DNA of 13,115 nucleotides from CAYSQW01 sp964433135 (GCA_964433135.1 CAYSQW010000074.1:1-13115); one strand, 5' to 3'. Shown: positions 1 to 7,111, numbered from the stretch's first letter. Notes: generated by a model not told the origin, from the sequence alone. Numbers and translations: made by a program.

Positions 1-25
1 CTCTTTTCGAATAGCAAAATTAAAC

Positions 26-35
26 GAAAGGAGAG
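26..35 (+). promoter_or_regulatory. Ribosome binding site of the plus-strand ORF at 46
   Basis: The sequence GAAAGGAGAG stands about 10 bases before the ATG at 46, in an AT-rich leader. It is the main reason to take that start seriously. No -35/-10 pair can be judged, because only 25 bases lie upstream of it in the window. Confidence 0.35.
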
Positions 36-45
36 TTTTTAAACG

Positions 46-447
46 ATGGCTACTGTTAAAAATCATACGGGAATCTTCAAAAAACTTCTAGTAGTTGTCA
101 ATAAGCACATACTTTTACGAGTAGGATCAGCAGATGCAAATGTGTGCAGCATGCTAAAGGATATTCACCTTAAAGAAGACTCAGGTTTGGTCTTGACAAC
201 CGAGCCACTTCAGAGAACAGTCCGTTCCGGATGTCGAAGCCGATACACTCCCGCCATGGCAAGGATGATGCTCCCGGAAATGGACCCATCTCTTACGGAG
301 AACCGCGGCCTCCTGGAAATGCCCCATGGCCACAACATTAATGTCAACCTAGGGAGACGTCCAATACAGAGAACGGAAACGATCGGCACCGGCTCCCGAA
401 AACTTAAACTGTGTTCGAACTGTGCCTTAAATCCCTCGGGAATATAG
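46..447 (+). CDS. Unrecognised ORF, possibly a gene remnant
   Basis: This is a 133-codon reading frame on the opposite strand to all the other genes. The ATG at 46 is preceded by a good Shine-Dalgarno sequence (GGAGAG, 30-35). The first part, to about position 200, is AT-rich and lysine-rich, unlike the rest of the window. The second half is rich in Arg, Thr and Pro and reads like non-coding sequence. I recognise no family, motif, signal peptide or membrane segment. It overlaps antisense the region just past the broken ABC ATPase. It may be the 5' end of a real gene that has run into unrelated DNA, or chance. The start looks more credible than the end. Confidence 0.25.
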   Translation: MATVKNHTGIFKKLLVVVNKHILLRVGSADANVCSMLKDIHLKEDSGLVLTTEPLQRTVRSGCRSRYTPAMARMMLPEMDPSLTENRGLLEMPHGHNINVNLGRRPIQRTETIGTGSRKLKLCSNCALNPSGI

Positions 448-494
448 AAAAATCCCTCAAAACATCGAACGATATCGAAATCCCGAACGCCTAG

Positions 495-803
495 TTTTGT
501 TAGGGCTCGTGCCAGTCCCACCCGCTGCTGCTGTCTACCACAGAGTCCGGAAGGCAAGCGTACCGCCGTGAAGTGGGGAAACAGTCCGATGATTTCCTGA
601 ATAAGTTATCCGATGTCCCGAAGACGGTTCGATCATCCGGTTGATGATTTTTTATGTGGTGGTTTTACCGCAGCCGATGGTGCCGAGAAGGACGAAGGTT
701 TCATTGGTGCAAACGGTGAAACCGATCTTGTCGACGGCCCGGGCGGCACCGAAGTTTTTTATGAGGCCGGAAACTTCGATTAGAGATTAGGACCTTCATT
801 CAT
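495..803 (-). pseudogene. Degraded ABC transporter ATPase, OpuCA/ProV-like (quaternary amine uptake)
   Basis: Pieces of an ABC ATPase can be read in two frames. The first (780 to about 590) gives IEVSGLIKNFGAARAVDKIG, then the Walker A motif GTIGCGKTTT, an in-frame TAA at 654-652, and INRMIEPSSG. The last phrase is typical of glycine betaine/choline importers such as OpuCA and ProV. The second frame (about 605-495) gives IQEIIGLFPHFT (Q-loop region), followed almost at once by a damaged signature, GLCGRQQQRVGLARALT. About 45-50 residues expected between Q-loop and signature are missing, as are Walker B and everything after it. A likely original start is the ATG at 803-801, preceded by AAGGACGG, but a frameshift separates it from the Walker A frame. 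It lies 21 bases after the HIT gene and was probably once the next gene of the operon. An importer for a quaternary amine would fit the demethylation genes. Confidence 0.75.
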
Positions 804-824
804 TCCGTCCTTCTACTGCAGACA

Positions 825-1250
825 TCATTCGGCCGGGACCTCCAATTCCCGGCACAGGGTGAGCGCCTGGGTCTCCAGTAACGAACGTTCGGGTTTGTTG
901 TCGAATTGTTCTCCGACCTTGATTTTGAATCCGTCTCCCTGATAGCGGGGAAAGACGTGCAGGTGCATGTGAAAAATCTCCTGATGAGCGGCCCGGCCGT
1001 CGGCCAGAAAAAAATTGACGCTTTCAAAGCGGAGAGAGGACTTCCGCAAGACGGCGGCGATCCATTGGCCTGATTGAAATATTTGTCCTCCGATCACCGG
1101 ATTCAATTCCGCTAGACCCGCCGCATGGCGGTTGGGAACGATGAGGACATGCCCGGGATTGATAGGTTGAATATCCATGAAGGCGGAGACCTCATCGTCC
1201 CGATACACAAAACAGGCCGGTTCCCTACCTTGGAGTATCCGGCAAAACAA
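825..1250 (-). CDS. HIT-family nucleotide hydrolase/transferase
   Basis: This is a histidine-triad protein of the HinT/Fhit superfamily. Family members hydrolyse nucleotide conjugates such as AMP-amides, acyl-adenylates or dinucleoside polyphosphates. The triad is plain at residues 94-98 (H-M-H-L-H, within HQEIFHMHLHVFPRY). The earlier conserved stretch NPGHVLIVPNRHAAGLAEL is at 31-49, and the total of 141 aa is normal. The frame as written opens at a TTG (1250-1248), giving MFCRILQGREPA. Family members usually start further upstream with a C-x-F-C motif. An ATG at 1261-1259 would supply MESCCFCRIL if one base were added in the A-run at 1244-1247, so there is probably a one-base frameshift or sequence error. 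The gene starts 18-29 bases after the second asparagine-synthetase-like gene and is the last intact gene of the operon. A role in clearing adenylated intermediates made by the synthetases is inference. Confidence 0.88.
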   Translation of the reverse strand: MFCRILQGREPACFVYRDDEVSAFMDIQPINPGHVLIVPNRHAAGLAELNPVIGGQIFQSGQWIAAVLRKSSLRFESVNFFLADGRAAHQEIFHMHLHVFPRYQGDGFKIKVGEQFDNKPERSLLETQALTLCRELEVPAE

Positions 1251-1279
1251 CAGGATTCCATGATGAGAAGACGATTACT

Positions 1280-2746
1280 TCACTTAAATGGATCCCAGCG
1301 GACAACCAGCCCCTCATAACCCGGTTTGTAGTTCTTTTTGAAGAGGTTGTAGTAGTAAAGTTCCTTGGGGGAGTTCAGCTTCAGGCCGCCTGTGGTGTCG
1401 GGATTTTCGGCCAGATCCGTCTCCGAGGCCTTGCTTTTGGTCAGTTCATCCATCAGATCGTCCACCCCCGTTCCTCCGGCGAAGCGGAGTTTGGGCCTGT
1501 CGGCAATTTCTGCGGGAAGCCAATCCCTGAGGGCTTGACGCAGGATCCACTTTTCCACATTCCGAGCCTGTGCCTTGTCGTAGTGGACTTTGAGCCCCAT
1601 GGGAATGGTGTTGGAAAATTCAACGATTTCAGGATCAAGAAAGGGAGTTCTGTAGCTGACGGAATTAGACATCCAGCCGCGGTCCAGGCGCCGAAGAGCC
1701 GTATTGTAGGCAATTTGGACCAGTTTCCGGGCGATTCGCTCCTTTTCATCGGGATCTGGGATATCCTGAAGCTCTCTGAAATATCCTCCAAACAACTCAT
1801 CGGCTCCTTCACCAACCAGGACGCAGTTTGTGTAGCCCCTGATCATCTTGGATGTGAAGTGATTGGCGATGGCTCCGGAAATACAGTCTTCATCGAAAGT
1901 CTCCATGTACCACACGGCATCGGGGATGAAGCCAAGGATATCCTTATCGGTGATTTCGTAAATATGATGTTCCAGATTCAGAAAATCCGCCATCTGTTTG
2001 GCGAACTTCAGATCAGGGCTGGGATAGCGCTGAATGGTAGTGCTGAAGAGCTTAATCCCCGGATCGATGGTTTTTGCGATGGCGGCGGTGATGGAGCTGT
2101 CCAGTCCGCCACTGAGGGATACTCCTTTTACCGCGCCGTCCTCCATACGCTTTTTCACCGCCCGGACCATCAGAGTCTCTAAGATCTCCGCCGCTTCTTC
2201 GGGTGAGCCAAACTGGGGAACTTCGGGAATAAAGGGGGCGAAATTTTGAAGCCCTTCCCTGGATGAATAGATATGACCCGGAAGAAGTTCTTCTACGCTG
2301 TCGGTGAGAGGGATAAGGGATTTGGCTTCGGAAGAAAAGCACAAGCGCCCGTTGTTCCAGCTGTAGATCAACGGGCGAGCCCCCACGGCATCCCGTGCCA
2401 GGATAGTTTCCTCGCCGTCGATCAGGACGCAGGCGAAACTTCCATCCAGAAGTGTAAAGCACTTTTTCCCGACCTTTTGATAAAGCTCACGGATGTAGTC
2501 CACATTGGACTGCCGCGATGCCAGGGAGTTGTAGATCTCACCGTCAAGCAGGACGACGGGATCGGACTCGCCGGAGAGGACGGGGGTTGAACGTGGTGAC
2601 AGGTCCAGTTCACCCGCCGCACACCCCCCGTTCTTTAAAAGTTTGAAGACACTGCGGCCCGGGCCGCGGTGGCGGATGGGTTCCAGCATTTTCCGGAGCT
2701 GGTTTTCGTTTGTTCGTTCTCCGGTGATTCCGGTGATTGCGCTCAT
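1280..2746 (-). CDS. Asparagine-synthetase-like protein with inactivated glutaminase domain
   Basis: This 488-aa protein has the two-domain AsnB layout: an N-terminal class-II glutamine amidotransferase-like domain (about 1-170) and a C-terminal ATP-pyrophosphatase synthetase domain (about 190-480). The synthetase domain looks intact, with PP-loop SGGLDSS at 212-218 and GEGADELFGGY at 312-322. The N-terminal domain looks dead. The protein begins M-S-A-I-T-G instead of M-C-G-I-A-G, so the catalytic Cys is Ser. The usual RLSIVD is replaced by ELDLSP, and the usual NGEIYN reads DGEIYN (68-73), which removes glutamine-binding residues. HRGP (26-29) is kept. The enzyme probably forms an acyl-adenylate and uses free ammonia, an amine, or ammonia from a partner; this is inference. 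The start ATG has a strong AAAGGAGA at 2753-2760. It lies 51 bases after the intact paralogue. Confidence 0.9.
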   Translation of the reverse strand: MSAITGITGERTNENQLRKMLEPIRHRGPGRSVFKLLKNGGCAAGELDLSPRSTPVLSGESDPVVLLDGEIYNSLASRQSNVDYIRELYQKVGKKCFTLLDGSFACVLIDGEETILARDAVGARPLIYSWNNGRLCFSSEAKSLIPLTDSVEELLPGHIYSSREGLQNFAPFIPEVPQFGSPEEAAEILETLMVRAVKKRMEDGAVKGVSLSGGLDSSITAAIAKTIDPGIKLFSTTIQRYPSPDLKFAKQMADFLNLEHHIYEITDKDILGFIPDAVWYMETFDEDCISGAIANHFTSKMIRGYTNCVLVGEGADELFGGYFRELQDIPDPDEKERIARKLVQIAYNTALRRLDRGWMSNSVSYRTPFLDPEIVEFSNTIPMGLKVHYDKAQARNVEKWILRQALRDWLPAEIADRPKLRFAGGTGVDDLMDELTKSKASETDLAENPDTTGGLKLNSPKELYYYNLFKKNYKPGYEGLVVRWDPFK

Positions 2747-2752
2747 AAAACG

Positions 2753-2760
2753 TCTCCTTT
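2753..2760 (-). promoter_or_regulatory. Strong ribosome binding site of the second AsnB-like gene
   Basis: AAAGGAGA is placed 6 bases before the ATG at 2746-2744. It fixes the start so that the protein begins MSAITG. The lack of the N-terminal catalytic Cys is therefore not caused by a wrong start choice. Confidence 0.75.
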
Positions 2761-2785
2761 ATCATTGGTATTATTATCCGTTTGA

Positions 2786-2807
2786 GGGGGCGTTTTTTTA
2801 CGCTCCC
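2786..2807. repeat. Short inverted repeat around the stop codon of the first AsnB-like gene
   Basis: GGGGGCG (2786-2792) and CGCTCCC (2801-2807) flank an 8-base loop that contains the TAA stop of the upstream gene. In the minus-strand RNA one of the seven pairs is an A-C mismatch; in the plus-strand RNA it is a G-U pair. No U-run follows the stem on either strand, so it is not a normal intrinsic terminator. It could be a weak mRNA hairpin between the two synthetase genes, or chance. Confidence 0.3.
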
Positions 2808-4405
2808 GTTTGATCTTCCGGGCGGTGTTTACGGTCGCCGTCCACTGTACCCCTCACTTGCTCTCTTTCCTCCTCAAAATCAAATCCAGTCCAGATTCCG
2901 ACTGAGTCCAGAATGGAGTCCTGCGGGTGGAAGTGTCGGAAAAGCTTGAAATAATAAGCGGTCTCCTTGCTATTGAGAGAGGCATCGGGATGCCGGGCTT
3001 TTAACTCTTCATATTCGCTGTCCGTCATCTCCGCGTGAGCGATTTTTTCGCCGATGCTTTCACATCCGGCCCCTTGGGTGTATTGCACTTTATATCGCCA
3101 CAGGATGTCATCAGGCAGGTAACCGGACCCTTCAAACGCTTTTCGAAGGATCCATTTTTCAATTATTGCCTCAGAGTCCGGGATGGTTTTGATCTTTAAT
3201 TCAGGCGGAATTTTCATGGAGAGGTCAATCAACGTCGTGTCAAGGAAAGGGACGCGAAGCTCCAGGCTGAATAGCATCCCCATCCGGTCCGCCCGCTGCA
3301 GATTGATGTTGTGCAGGTTTCCGATGCAGCGACGGGCTTCCAGATTGATCTTGTTCAAGGGGAAATTTTTCATGTAGTGATATCCGGCGAAAAGCTCGTC
3401 GGCGCCCTCGCCGGTCAGCACGACGGTGACATACTCAGCCGCAAGCTTGCATGTGAAATAGCAGGGGACGGCGCAGCGGACCAGAGAGGGATCGTAGCTT
3501 TCCAGCTTTTTGATGACTTTGGGAAGCGCTTCGGCGTATTCATTTTCGGTGAACAAGAGTTCATGATGGCTGGATCCGATATGGGCGGCGGCGATGCGGG
3601 AGGCCTTCAGATCGTCGCTTTCTTCCCCGGCGGCGTTTCGCATCCCTACCACAAAAGTGTGAAGGTTGGGGATTTCTTCAGCGGCAATGGCGGCGACCAG
3701 GCTGCTGTCCAAACCGCCGCTGCAAAAGGAGCCCACATGGATCTCCTTGTCGGCCAGAAGTCTCTTTTTGACGGCTTCGGTGAAGACCGTGCGGATCCGG
3801 TCGCAGGTCTCCTCCACATCGCTCAGGATGTGATCCTGCAGGGGAGGGATCTCATAGTAGCGGACAAATCCTTCCGACGGGGTGTAAGTGTGTCCGGCGG
3901 GAAATTCATGCACATCACCCAGGCCCGCCGCGCCCAGGGCACCGAGTTCTGAGGTGAAGTAGAAATGGCCGTCATGAAAAGCGTAATAGAGAGGTTTGAT
4001 GCCGATGGGATCCCGCGCCACCATGCAGTTCTCTCCCTTTATCACGGCAAAGGCGAACATGCCGTCCAACCGCTGGACGCAAGACGAGCCCCATTTGCGG
4101 AAAAGATGAAGGATGACCTCGGTGTCCGAATCGGTGGAGAAGGTGAATTCGGAGGCAATGTCCTTTTTCAGAGCCCGGTAATTGTAGATTTCACCGTTGC
4201 AGACGATGCCGGAACGGCCTTCATCGGCGAGGATGGGCTGACGCCCCTTCAGGACATCCACGATGGACAGCCTCGTATGTCCCAGAATGCCGCTGTCGAA
4301 GATATGAATATCCCGGTCATCCGGCCCCCTGTGGGGAAGAACGTCCAGCATGTTGTTGATGGTGTCTTGGTCTTGAATGCCGAAGCATCCGGCTATTCCG
4401 CACAT
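2798..4405 (-). CDS. asnB: Asparagine synthetase (glutamine-hydrolysing), AsnB-like
   Basis: This 535-aa protein belongs to the asparagine synthetase B family. Family chemistry is ATP-dependent activation of a carboxylate (aspartate in true AsnB) and amidation with ammonia released from glutamine. All main sites are present: N-terminal nucleophile Cys2 (MCGIAG), HRGPDD at 25-30, RLSIVD at 45-50, CNGEIYNY at 69-76, SDTE at 93-96, PP-loop SGGLDSS at 229-235 and GEGADELFAGY at 332-342. The last 25 or so residues form a charged tail that the paralogue next door lacks. The start at 4405 has a strong Shine-Dalgarno at 4411-4417, which lies inside the preceding nitrilase-like fragment. Its place between methyltransferase genes and a glutaminase-dead paralogue suggests a special substrate rather than bulk asparagine synthesis; that is inference. 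Confidence 0.92.
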   Translation of the reverse strand: MCGIAGCFGIQDQDTINNMLDVLPHRGPDDRDIHIFDSGILGHTRLSIVDVLKGRQPILADEGRSGIVCNGEIYNYRALKKDIASEFTFSTDSDTEVILHLFRKWGSSCVQRLDGMFAFAVIKGENCMVARDPIGIKPLYYAFHDGHFYFTSELGALGAAGLGDVHEFPAGHTYTPSEGFVRYYEIPPLQDHILSDVEETCDRIRTVFTEAVKKRLLADKEIHVGSFCSGGLDSSLVAAIAAEEIPNLHTFVVGMRNAAGEESDDLKASRIAAAHIGSSHHELLFTENEYAEALPKVIKKLESYDPSLVRCAVPCYFTCKLAAEYVTVVLTGEGADELFAGYHYMKNFPLNKINLEARRCIGNLHNINLQRADRMGMLFSLELRVPFLDTTLIDLSMKIPPELKIKTIPDSEAIIEKWILRKAFEGSGYLPDDILWRYKVQYTQGAGCESIGEKIAHAEMTDSEYEELKARHPDASLNSKETAYYFKLFRHFHPQDSILDSVGIWTGFDFEEEREQVRGTVDGDRKHRPEDQTGA

Positions 4406-4806
4406 GAAGCTCTCCTTGTCAATTTTGGTGAATCGGCGCGGATGTTCCCAGGAGGATACGAAACGATCCGGAACCGTGTTTCAAAGGGCTGGAGTTTCCT
4501 GTGAACCCATGTTAGATGACCCTGGCGATTGATGATGACGTGGCTGCTGAAACGCTTTGACCGAGTTGTCTCTAAAAGGTTGCCGATCAGAGTGATGTTC
4601 TGGAGGTGAGCTTGCCCGGCCAGCCAATCGGTGAAGGACTCTGGTACGGTTTCACCCTCCTGTCCGTCGGGATCGACTGAGTCTTCGTGCAACAGCACAA
4701 TATCGGCGGACAAGACCTGTTGGAGAAGACCGGTAATCGAGCTGTAATTGTTTCTCCGGTTTTTGTCGTTGTAGTATCGTAGCGCGGCAATTTTGAGGTC
4801 TGTCAT
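4393..4806 (-). CDS. Truncated carbon-nitrogen hydrolase (nitrilase-like), probably inactive
   Basis: This is the N-terminal half of a nitrilase-superfamily protein. The family cleaves amides or nitriles with a Glu-Lys-Cys triad and is normally about 260-300 aa; this frame has 137. The first Glu is visible in ADIVLLHE (E41; usually LLPE). The Lys is in VHRKLQPFE (K104). ETVPESFTDWLA and NITLIGNLLET match the usual region between them. The frame stops shortly after the Lys motif, before the catalytic Cys strand, and its last codons overlap the first 13 bases of asnB. The C-terminal half is not present downstream, since asnB fills that space. It is most likely a deletion remnant, though the frame is free of stops and may still be translated. 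It starts 21 bases after MttB-like A with no strong Shine-Dalgarno. Confidence 0.65.
   Translation of the reverse strand: MTDLKIAALRYYNDKNRRNNYSSITGLLQQVLSADIVLLHEDSVDPDGQEGETVPESFTDWLAGQAHLQNITLIGNLLETTRSKRFSSHVIINRQGHLTWVHRKLQPFETRFRIVSYPPGNIRADSPKLTRRASCAE
4411..4417 (-). promoter_or_regulatory. Ribosome binding site of asnB inside the nitrilase-like fragment
   Basis: AAGGAGA stands 5 bases before the ATG at 4405-4403 and lies within the last codons of the nitrilase-like frame. It confirms the MCGIAG start with its free N-terminal Cys. It also marks where the truncated gene now merges into the next one. Confidence 0.7.
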
Positions 4807-4827
4807 CGGTTTATACCGTGCCGCCGA

Positions 4828-6327
4828 TCATCCAGCCAGCAGCCGCTGTTTCTCCTTTTCGACATCGGAAAGATCCAGCGGCCGTTCGATCCGCCGTCCC
4901 ATGTACAGCAATCCCTTTCTAAGGCCGGAGCGGGATGTTTTGAGAAAAAGGTTGCTGCTTTTGTTGGATAGAACGGCTTTTGTAATGGCCGTCACCTGAT
5001 CTCCGGCGGCCTCCAGGGTATATTTCTCTCGTTTCGTTTCAATGAAGCGAATTCTGGATCGTATTTCCTCCCGGATGGGCTCATCAGCATGAACACCGAA
5101 TAATTCCAGCGCCGCAGATACAGCCTGTTCCGCTAAGTCGGCCGTGGGGGAATCCCCGTTTTCCTCAATCATGGGTTTAACAGCCGCCAGAATGCGGTTA
5201 TCCATCACATACTGTTCAGGTGACACCGTCATCACCTGTTCCAGCATGCCGAGGGCGCTGTTGATAAAGGAGGCTCCGCTCAAGGACTCATAGATCCATC
5301 CCAGGGTTTTTTCACTGACGGCTTGAGCCGTGGGTTTTTTTTCATCGGAGACAGCCGCCGTTCCACAGCATGGGATTCCATAATAAGCAGTCATATCGGC
5401 GATGAGGGCGACGCGCCGTATGCATTCGGGCTGGCACCAGCGAGGTGAGATATCCTCATGCAGATTGGATGTGATGGGAATCCCCCGATATAGCACACGA
5501 GCTCCGGGGCGGATCATGTTGGCGAGGATGATGACGGATAAGACTTCTGCGTTGACCTGGATGAGTTCGCCTAATTCCGACAAAGGGGCCGTCAAGCCTG
5601 CTTGGGGACAGCTGGAGATGGACACGGGGATGTCCTCCTCAACAAGTCGGATAAATTTGTCCAACGTCCCGCTCGCCAGTTTAAGAGGGCTGATACACAC
5701 ACAGGAAATGAAGGAAATGAGGGAGGGATCCTCGACTTCCTTTAAAATGGCGGGGAGTTTGTCCAGCCGGACCAAATTGGCCAGGTTCATGTGTTTTGTT
5801 GTGTATCGAAGAAAGATTCGGATCTTTTCCAGGTCCATATCCTCTTCCGGCACATCGGGTTCTACGGGCCGGGTGATGAAATCGACATGCGGCAGCTGCT
5901 CGCAGAGTTGGAGGATATGTTCTAGATCCCCGGTCCCGGCGGATCTCCGTTGAAAACCGCCGTTGTTTTTTTCCAGAATGTACAGAGCCTGCCCTCCCGT
6001 CCCAAAAAAGATACGGGGGACTCCCGCCTCAATGGTCAGGTCATTGGCGCTGTTTTTAGCCCCCAATTCGATCCGCGACTCGGTTTGGCGGGACTTTTCT
6101 TCGATGACATCCCGAGGTATTGTGATTCGTTCACCGTCGTGAAGTTCCGCGCCGTTTTGCGTAAAAATGCGGGCGGCCTCCTGATTTGTGACATGGATTC
6201 CTGTTTCTTCCAGGAGCCGGCAGGTCCCCTCATGGATAATATGGCAGTCCTCCTCAGTAAGCAGAGGACGGCGCTTGATTGTGATCCCTCTCGGTTTTAG
6301 TGTTGTCGTTTCTTTTGTAAGACACAT
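4828..6327 (-). CDS. MttB-superfamily corrinoid methyltransferase, paralogue A (non-pyrrolysine)
   Basis: This 499-aa protein belongs to the trimethylamine methyltransferase (MttB) superfamily. Members move a methyl group from a methylated amine to Co(I) of a partner corrinoid protein. The frame has no internal amber codon and ends in TGA, so it is one of the non-pyrrolysine members, like glycine betaine methyltransferase MtgB. Family signatures seen are IFFGTGGQALY at 106-116, YTTKHMNL at 175-182, SFISCVCISPL at 205-215, SSCPQAGLTAPL at 238-249 and GTAAVSDEK at 322-330. It follows the corrinoid protein gene by 6 bases, the usual pairing for an MttB/MttC couple. Its Shine-Dalgarno is weak, so translational coupling is likely. 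It is clearly divergent from both other paralogues here, so the substrate cannot be read from the sequence. Confidence 0.92.
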   Translation of the reverse strand: MCLTKETTTLKPRGITIKRRPLLTEEDCHIIHEGTCRLLEETGIHVTNQEAARIFTQNGAELHDGERITIPRDVIEEKSRQTESRIELGAKNSANDLTIEAGVPRIFFGTGGQALYILEKNNGGFQRRSAGTGDLEHILQLCEQLPHVDFITRPVEPDVPEEDMDLEKIRIFLRYTTKHMNLANLVRLDKLPAILKEVEDPSLISFISCVCISPLKLASGTLDKFIRLVEEDIPVSISSCPQAGLTAPLSELGELIQVNAEVLSVIILANMIRPGARVLYRGIPITSNLHEDISPRWCQPECIRRVALIADMTAYYGIPCCGTAAVSDEKKPTAQAVSEKTLGWIYESLSGASFINSALGMLEQVMTVSPEQYVMDNRILAAVKPMIEENGDSPTADLAEQAVSAALELFGVHADEPIREEIRSRIRFIETKREKYTLEAAGDQVTAITKAVLSNKSSNLFLKTSRSGLRKGLLYMGRRIERPLDLSDVEKEKQRLLAG

Positions 6328-6333
6328 GTTATT

Positions 6334-7014
6334 TTAATTTGAGGCGATCCGTTCTAGTTTATTGATGGCGTCAAAGGCGTCCTCGCCGTAGAGATCGGCC
6401 CCGATTTTCTTGGCAAATTCTTCAGATGTTGGGGCTCCACCGATACAAACTGTCACATGATCCCGCAGTCCTTCCTCATTTAAGAGACGAATCACGTCTT
6501 CCATATAGCCCATGGTGGATGTCAGGAGAGCGGAAAGGCCGAGGTGTTGTGCCTTGGATTCCTTGACCGCTTTAACGATGGCGTCAGCCTTAACAGAGGT
6601 TCCAAGGTCGATAACCTCGTATCCGCTGCCGTAGAGGATGGTCCCAACGATATTTTTGCCGATATCATGGAGATCTTCTTCCATCGTAGCAATGACAAAC
6701 GTCCCTTTGTTCTTTATGTCGCTTTCCGCCAGGTAAGGTTTGAGAATTTTAGTCGCCTCGGCCACGCACTGCGCCGATGCCAGCATATCGGGAACCAAAT
6801 ATTCTCCTTTCTCGAACAGCTGGCCCACTTCCTCCATTCCCGGCGTCACGGCGTGGGTAAGTATGTCCGAGGGAGGAATCTTTTCCTCCAAGGCTTGTTG
6901 CACCAACTCGATGACACCCGGCTGTCCGGTCAGATCCTCATCAAAACCTTCATCCTCACTGTCCACACGCCCTGATATGAGGTTTTTTTTAATGTTTTTT
7001 AATGTTTGATTCAT
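6334..7014 (-). CDS. Corrinoid methyl-carrier protein (MttC/MtgC type)
   Basis: This 226-aa cobalamin-binding protein carries the methyl group between the MttB-like enzymes and the methyl-THF methyltransferase. The N-terminal helical cap domain (about 30-100) has TPGMEEVGQLFEKGEYLVP at 57-75. The Rossmann-like B12 domain follows with D114-L-H116-D-I-G119 (His116 is the expected lower cobalt ligand), S160-A-L162, and the GG motif CIGGAP at 189-194. The N-terminus is slightly longer than usual and has an acidic stretch (SEDEGFDED, 19-27). It is the only corrinoid protein in the window, so it probably serves all three MttB paralogues. The start has AAAGGAG at 7024-7030. Confidence 0.95.
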   Translation of the reverse strand: MNQTLKNIKKNLISGRVDSEDEGFDEDLTGQPGVIELVQQALEEKIPPSDILTHAVTPGMEEVGQLFEKGEYLVPDMLASAQCVAEATKILKPYLAESDIKNKGTFVIATMEEDLHDIGKNIVGTILYGSGYEVIDLGTSVKADAIVKAVKESKAQHLGLSALLTSTMGYMEDVIRLLNEEGLRDHVTVCIGGAPTSEEFAKKIGADLYGEDAFDAINKLERIASN

Positions 7015-7111
7015 TGCTCAGAACTCCTTTGTATTGGGGTTTTTCTTTTTGAGATAAAGTTTCCTTGATTGATTCTGGTGGGCGGGCTGTTATGTCCGGG
7101 CCATCGGCACC
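7015..7111 (-). other. 97-base gap, the largest inside the methyl-transfer operon
   Basis: This gap lies between metF and the corrinoid protein gene, where neighbours elsewhere overlap or nearly touch. In the minus-strand direction it starts GC-rich and turns A-rich. It carries the Shine-Dalgarno AAAGGAG (7024-7030) of the corrinoid gene. I see no clear hairpin or promoter. It could hold an mRNA processing site or a weak internal promoter that raises expression of the corrinoid protein. Confidence 0.3.

Noticed and set aside
210..557. A complete 115-aa minus-strand gene with an ABC signature
   Set aside because: Only the first 20 or so residues resemble an ABC ATPase. The rest matches no ATPase motif, and the Walker A part lies upstream in another frame with a stop, so it is part of a pseudogene.
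2786..2807. Intrinsic terminator between the two AsnB-like genes
   Set aside because: The stem has only seven pairs (one mismatch on the operon strand), the T/A run lies in the loop, and no U-run follows. The next gene starts 51 bases on with a strong ribosome binding site, so read-through is expected.
3311..3952. Long plus-strand reading frame (213 codons) opposite asnB
   Set aside because: It is an antisense shadow of a clear AsnB-like protein, with no motif of its own. The same applies to the plus-strand frames at 1535-2182, 3965-4504, 5402-5953, 8098-8661 and 9489-10061.
7015..7111. Corrinoid riboswitch or promoter in the 97-base gap before the corrinoid gene
   Set aside because: The gap is too short for a cobalamin riboswitch, no B12-box-like sequence was recognised, and no convincing -35/-10 pair is visible.
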